This document shows positions 59,911 to 64,000 of a stretch of 64,000 nt of DNA, piece after piece. Within the stretch, counting starts at the first letter, position 1. The number at the start of each line of letters is the position of its first letter. The notes beneath the pieces were generated by a model. The model was not told the DNA's origin, made no database searches, and saw only the letters and a list, made by a program, of their open reading frames with translations. Source of the stretch: Ecdyonurus torrentis. Its lineage: Eukaryota; Arthropoda; Insecta; Ephemeroptera; Heptageniidae. The DNA lies in contig OX439132.1 of assembly GCA_949318235.1 (NCBI GenBank), positions 18,009,256 to 18,073,255 on the forward strand, in the 5' to 3' direction. A program made the position numbers and the translations under genes.

Positions 59911-62688
59911 TACATGTTTAAAACTTATTGCTACTGTTACATATTATATGTTTTATTAAAATTACACAAACTTTCTAAAAAAAAAATATTAACACTACAA
60001 TAAAATAAATAACCCACTCCAATAATATTTAATGATAGTCACTTATTTATGTCTAAAATGTACCCAATATCTCATAAATATTGAAAGAATATAATATATA
60101 TAAATATATAAAAATCGTAGGAGTAGATTACAAGTTTAAGAACCTATATTATTTTAAGCAACACCCAATAAATTACCGAATCTAACACATACATTACACA
60201 ATTTAAAATATTTTTATTGTTTTTTTTTTTTTTACTTATATACTAACAATATATTACTATTGATTTTAAAATAAATAAGCTTTTTCTTAAGTGCAGTCAT
60301 GCAGCCAAGAAATTTATTGCAAGACATTTAAAACATATTAAAGTATTATTTTATTTTTCTGTTTTAAATATTCATAATTTAAAATATTCTAATTTTTAAA
60401 CTGTCATTTTAAAAGCAATTTTAATAATGTAAAAAAAGGGATAGAAATATATTCTCACGACCTTCAAAATTGTATTATTATTTTTTTAACATTTTATTAT
60501 TTATATTTTTAGTAAAGATCAAGAGAATTTTGTCACTTTTTTCCCAATCCAGATTTTGATTTGAACTCAAGATAAAAATGTCAATATTTTGAAGGAAGAC
60601 CTTAGTTTCATGAGGCTAATTTTCATGGCTAAATTATAAGTTAAATTGCTTAATAATTTACCTAATAAATCAACTTAAGTTTTATATATTTCTTCTTTTT
60701 GTATAAAAAAGTGAAATTACTCCCAATTATTATCTATATATTTGAATAATCTTCGTGTGAAATAAAAATGACAAAGAGTTAAGATAATTATGTTGTAACG
60801 AGTAAGATTTACAAGATTCCTTTATATTATTTTTTACGTGCTTCACGAAGCATAACTCAAACATTTGTGTATATTTTTGTTTGACAACTAAATGCTTGCA
60901 TATATAAAAAAAAAAAAAAAAAAAAAAATCTGTTTATATAATAATGAATGGTATTTTTTATATATATATTTATAATAAAAAGCTTCATAGTAATTTTTTT
61001 TATTAAAGTGTCAGTTTTTCTCTCAAGATTGGAATATAATAAGGATAACATACTTTTTTTTTTTAGTAAGTTTATCTCACGTGATTATGAACCATCTTTT
61101 ATGTATTTTAAACTTTTGATTGATTTACCATCTTTATATGTGAAGATGGTGTGGAAATTATAGGAAAACATCGTGTATACAAAACTTAAATGAACCTAAA
61201 ATTTTCTTACACAATTACACACTTAAAATAAAAATTGAAAATTTATATAAAAAGGTAAAATAAATTTCATTTTCTAATCTTAAATTTAAGTTAAATAGAA
61301 ATTAAATAGAAAAGAAAAAAACTGGTAAAATATATAACTATAATAACCTTCTAAAAAATAATTGAATAGATTCACTTATGCCCTTGTTTTTATTACATAA
61401 AATACTTTAATATTTTAATTAATATCATCAAGGTTTAATTAACAGTAACATCTTTATAAAAAAAAAAAATAAAGAAAAATATATATAAAGAAAAAAACCA
61501 TGAAAATCATAGAAAAAAAGATCAAAAGTAAATTACTTTTTGAAAGACATTGCAAGAGAATTGTTTATATTTATTTTTCCTTGAGAGATTTTTTTTTTTT
61601 TTTTTTTTTTTTTTTGATCAGGCTTGCGTGACATATTGTTTGAGGTCAACAATAAGAAGAAAAAGAAAAACAATTGACTAAAGTGCACGCTTCATAACAA
61701 TGATGAGACTGCAAACTAATTATTATTTCCACGCCCAAATTATCGTAACTGTCACGCCGACAAACTACCACTTTATCTAATTTGAAGGCTCCTTGCTATA
61801 TGGATGACTATTAATACAAAAAAGGACATCAGTTTTATTATTATTATTATTCCATCCATTACAGTAAAATAAATTAAAATCCTTGACATAGACATCATTT
61901 TTATTGTTTTCAAAAAAAACTGATTATTAACACTATTTTTATATTAATTAACCACTAATTCTATATAAACACCTTTTACTTTAACACTCAAATTAACCAC
62001 GGACACCTTGCTTAATTATAATGCTTTTTATTAAATTTTTGTGGTTATTTTTAACTTACCACAGCATTTTTATGTAATTTTTAATTAAAGGTTATTTATT
62101 TAATTAATAATATTCTAATTACACTAATATATACCATTTTATTAATTAAGACATTTTTAGTTTTTTAATGATATGCGAATACTTGCTTGTGGTTTTGGTA
62201 TATTAAAGTTATTAAATTTAATGTATTTTTACGTAAAAGATATAATATACACAATATATTTATTATTATTCTTTGCAATAGTAGAAATAAAGTTGAAAAA
62301 ATAATTAATAATAATTGGAAAAAGGATAAGTTATTTATTGATTAAAAAGTACAATAAAAATGGAAGTGAAATTTTAAAATAAAGCTAATTTTTAGTAAAT
62401 AATATAAGGACCAAAAATCTTAAATTAAATTTTTGATTACACATAATCAATAAGTAGAAACTGAAAATTTTGGGTCAATGTTAGATCTATTTTTTTTTAT
62501 GACTTCATTAAATTTTTATTGCTCTTTGGAAAAAAAAATGGAATCTTAAAAATTTGTCATCCCAAATTATATAATATATATAATTACTTTATGTTTTGTT
62601 CCAAAATATCTGTGTTCAGATTAAATAAGTTATTTTTAATCGCCTTACATAAATAGTTATGTTACTTAATTCATAAAAAATTGTTACG

Positions 62689-62719
<31 letters not shown>

Positions 62720-63322
62720 AATGAAAAAAAGAAGTGATTTTTTTACGACTGTAATTAAATTATTGCAAAATCTCTTTTTCTGAATGGTTTTTGTACAAAA
62801 TTAAATCTTTGAACGTGTTTGTAGAGTAAAATATTAAAATAATTTTCATTTCCTTTTTAAAAGATATAATTAATACATCGATTAAATAAAGGATGTACTC
62901 GATTACTTTTTTTAAACTTTCATAAATGAAAATTCAATTAATATTTGAAATACTTACACTGGTTGTGTATGAAAATCCTATATATAAAAAAATAATAATG
63001 CATAGTTCTAATACAAGTTCAAAAAATATAAAGCAATTATTATGAGTAGTAACAATTATTATAATCTTGACACCATAAGGCGTACAATTTTTCAATGTGT
63101 CATGAAAAAAAATTTATATATAATAAGACATAATAAAGATAAATAAAAGTGCAATGAATAGTGACATTATATCTCATGGCAAGTCATAGAGGATAAGTGT
63201 AATGAGTAATACAATATGACATTAAAAATCATCCTATAATGTCTTTATATCATTATTATACACGCAATGAGTATAATATTTACTAACATTGTCCATAGTT
63301 GTGTGTACGAGATTGGAGAAGT

Positions 63323-63361
<39 letters not shown>

Positions 63362-64000
63362 GTTTTATATCACGTTATTTTTTCATGTAAACAACAGTTA
63401 AAAATGACAATTATTATAACAATTTATGTCTCATTAATGTTCATTAAATAAAAAAATTATGAATAAATTTATAATATTCATTGTGTGACTTGTTAATAAC
63501 GTAAAGAAAATGTATATAATGTCATTATTAACATACAAGAATAAAGAACAACAAAATAAAGATTATTTTTTTATTAAAGAAAATAACTGTTTGTGATTGA
63601 TTTAATTTGCATTTAATTAAAACTAAATATTTTTAAAATAAGGATTTTGAAAAGAAACTATAGAAATCATTTTACATTGAAAATTCTGTCATTAAATAAA
63701 AAAATGTTTTGAATAATTTTAGTATATTTTTTAAGACGACAACAAAAAATTAAAAAATATAATTCATGGATACACGAAACTATCTATTAATTAATTAAAT
63801 ATATAAAATATTCTAATAAAATCACTCAATATATTATAAATAATTCAAAACAAAATCTTGTTTTTCTTTTTTACATTCAAATAATGTAAACAAACTATTG
63901 AACAGTATTTAGGTTATATAAGAGAACAGCAAAAAAATATTCATATTTTTTTCTCTCTCAACCTGTTTCATAAGATTTAAATAAAATAATTTACATTTTT

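Overview
The window is a very AT-rich (roughly four-fifths A/T by eye), intron- and repeat-dominated piece of animal nuclear DNA. Long (GA)n/(CT)n arrays, poly-A/poly-T runs, TTAA-flanked miniature inverted-repeat elements, a tRNA-derived SINE and a non-LTR retrotransposon all point to a eukaryote. A PRDM3/PRDM16-type (hamlet) zinc-finger exon points to an insect. The base composition would fit a small hymenopteran such as a parasitoid wasp, but that is a guess; the sequence does not fix the species.

Layout. 1-12 kb is AT-rich non-coding DNA with a 480-bp foldback element (2394-2875), one copy and one fragment of a TTAA-bounded MITE family (6018-6340, 9429-9484), a 110-bp mini-element (6523-6632), a probable retroposon 3' end (7781-7954) and one possible terminal coding exon (10232-10331, minus). 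12.1-16.2 kb is a LINE copy with an uninterrupted 1130-codon endonuclease/reverse-transcriptase ORF, two related 3'-UTR hairpins and a poly-A tail. 17-34 kb is non-coding with two further MITE copies, a second TTAA-flanked MITE family (23650-23979), a SINE (31566-31927) and long microsatellites. At 35.67-36.40 kb on the minus strand I reconstruct a compact three-exon gene for a small secreted Thr-rich protein, with a TATA box; only fragments of it show as single-frame ORFs. 39-50 kb holds another MITE copy, microsatellites, a tentative two-exon cysteine-containing model (44515-45780, plus) and a retroposon 3' end. 52.14-53.77 kb (minus) is the 3'-terminal coding exon of the hamlet/MECOM/PRDM16-family regulator. 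The rest, to 64 kb, is apparently its upstream intron or flank, studded with (GA)n arrays.

The genes do not form a pathway. The main interest is (i) the hidden spliced secreted-protein gene, (ii) the covarying paired hairpins in the LINE 3' UTR beside an intact ORF, and (iii) the MITE families sharing TTAA boundaries. No bacterial-type systems, CRISPR arrays, rRNA or bona fide tRNA genes are seen.
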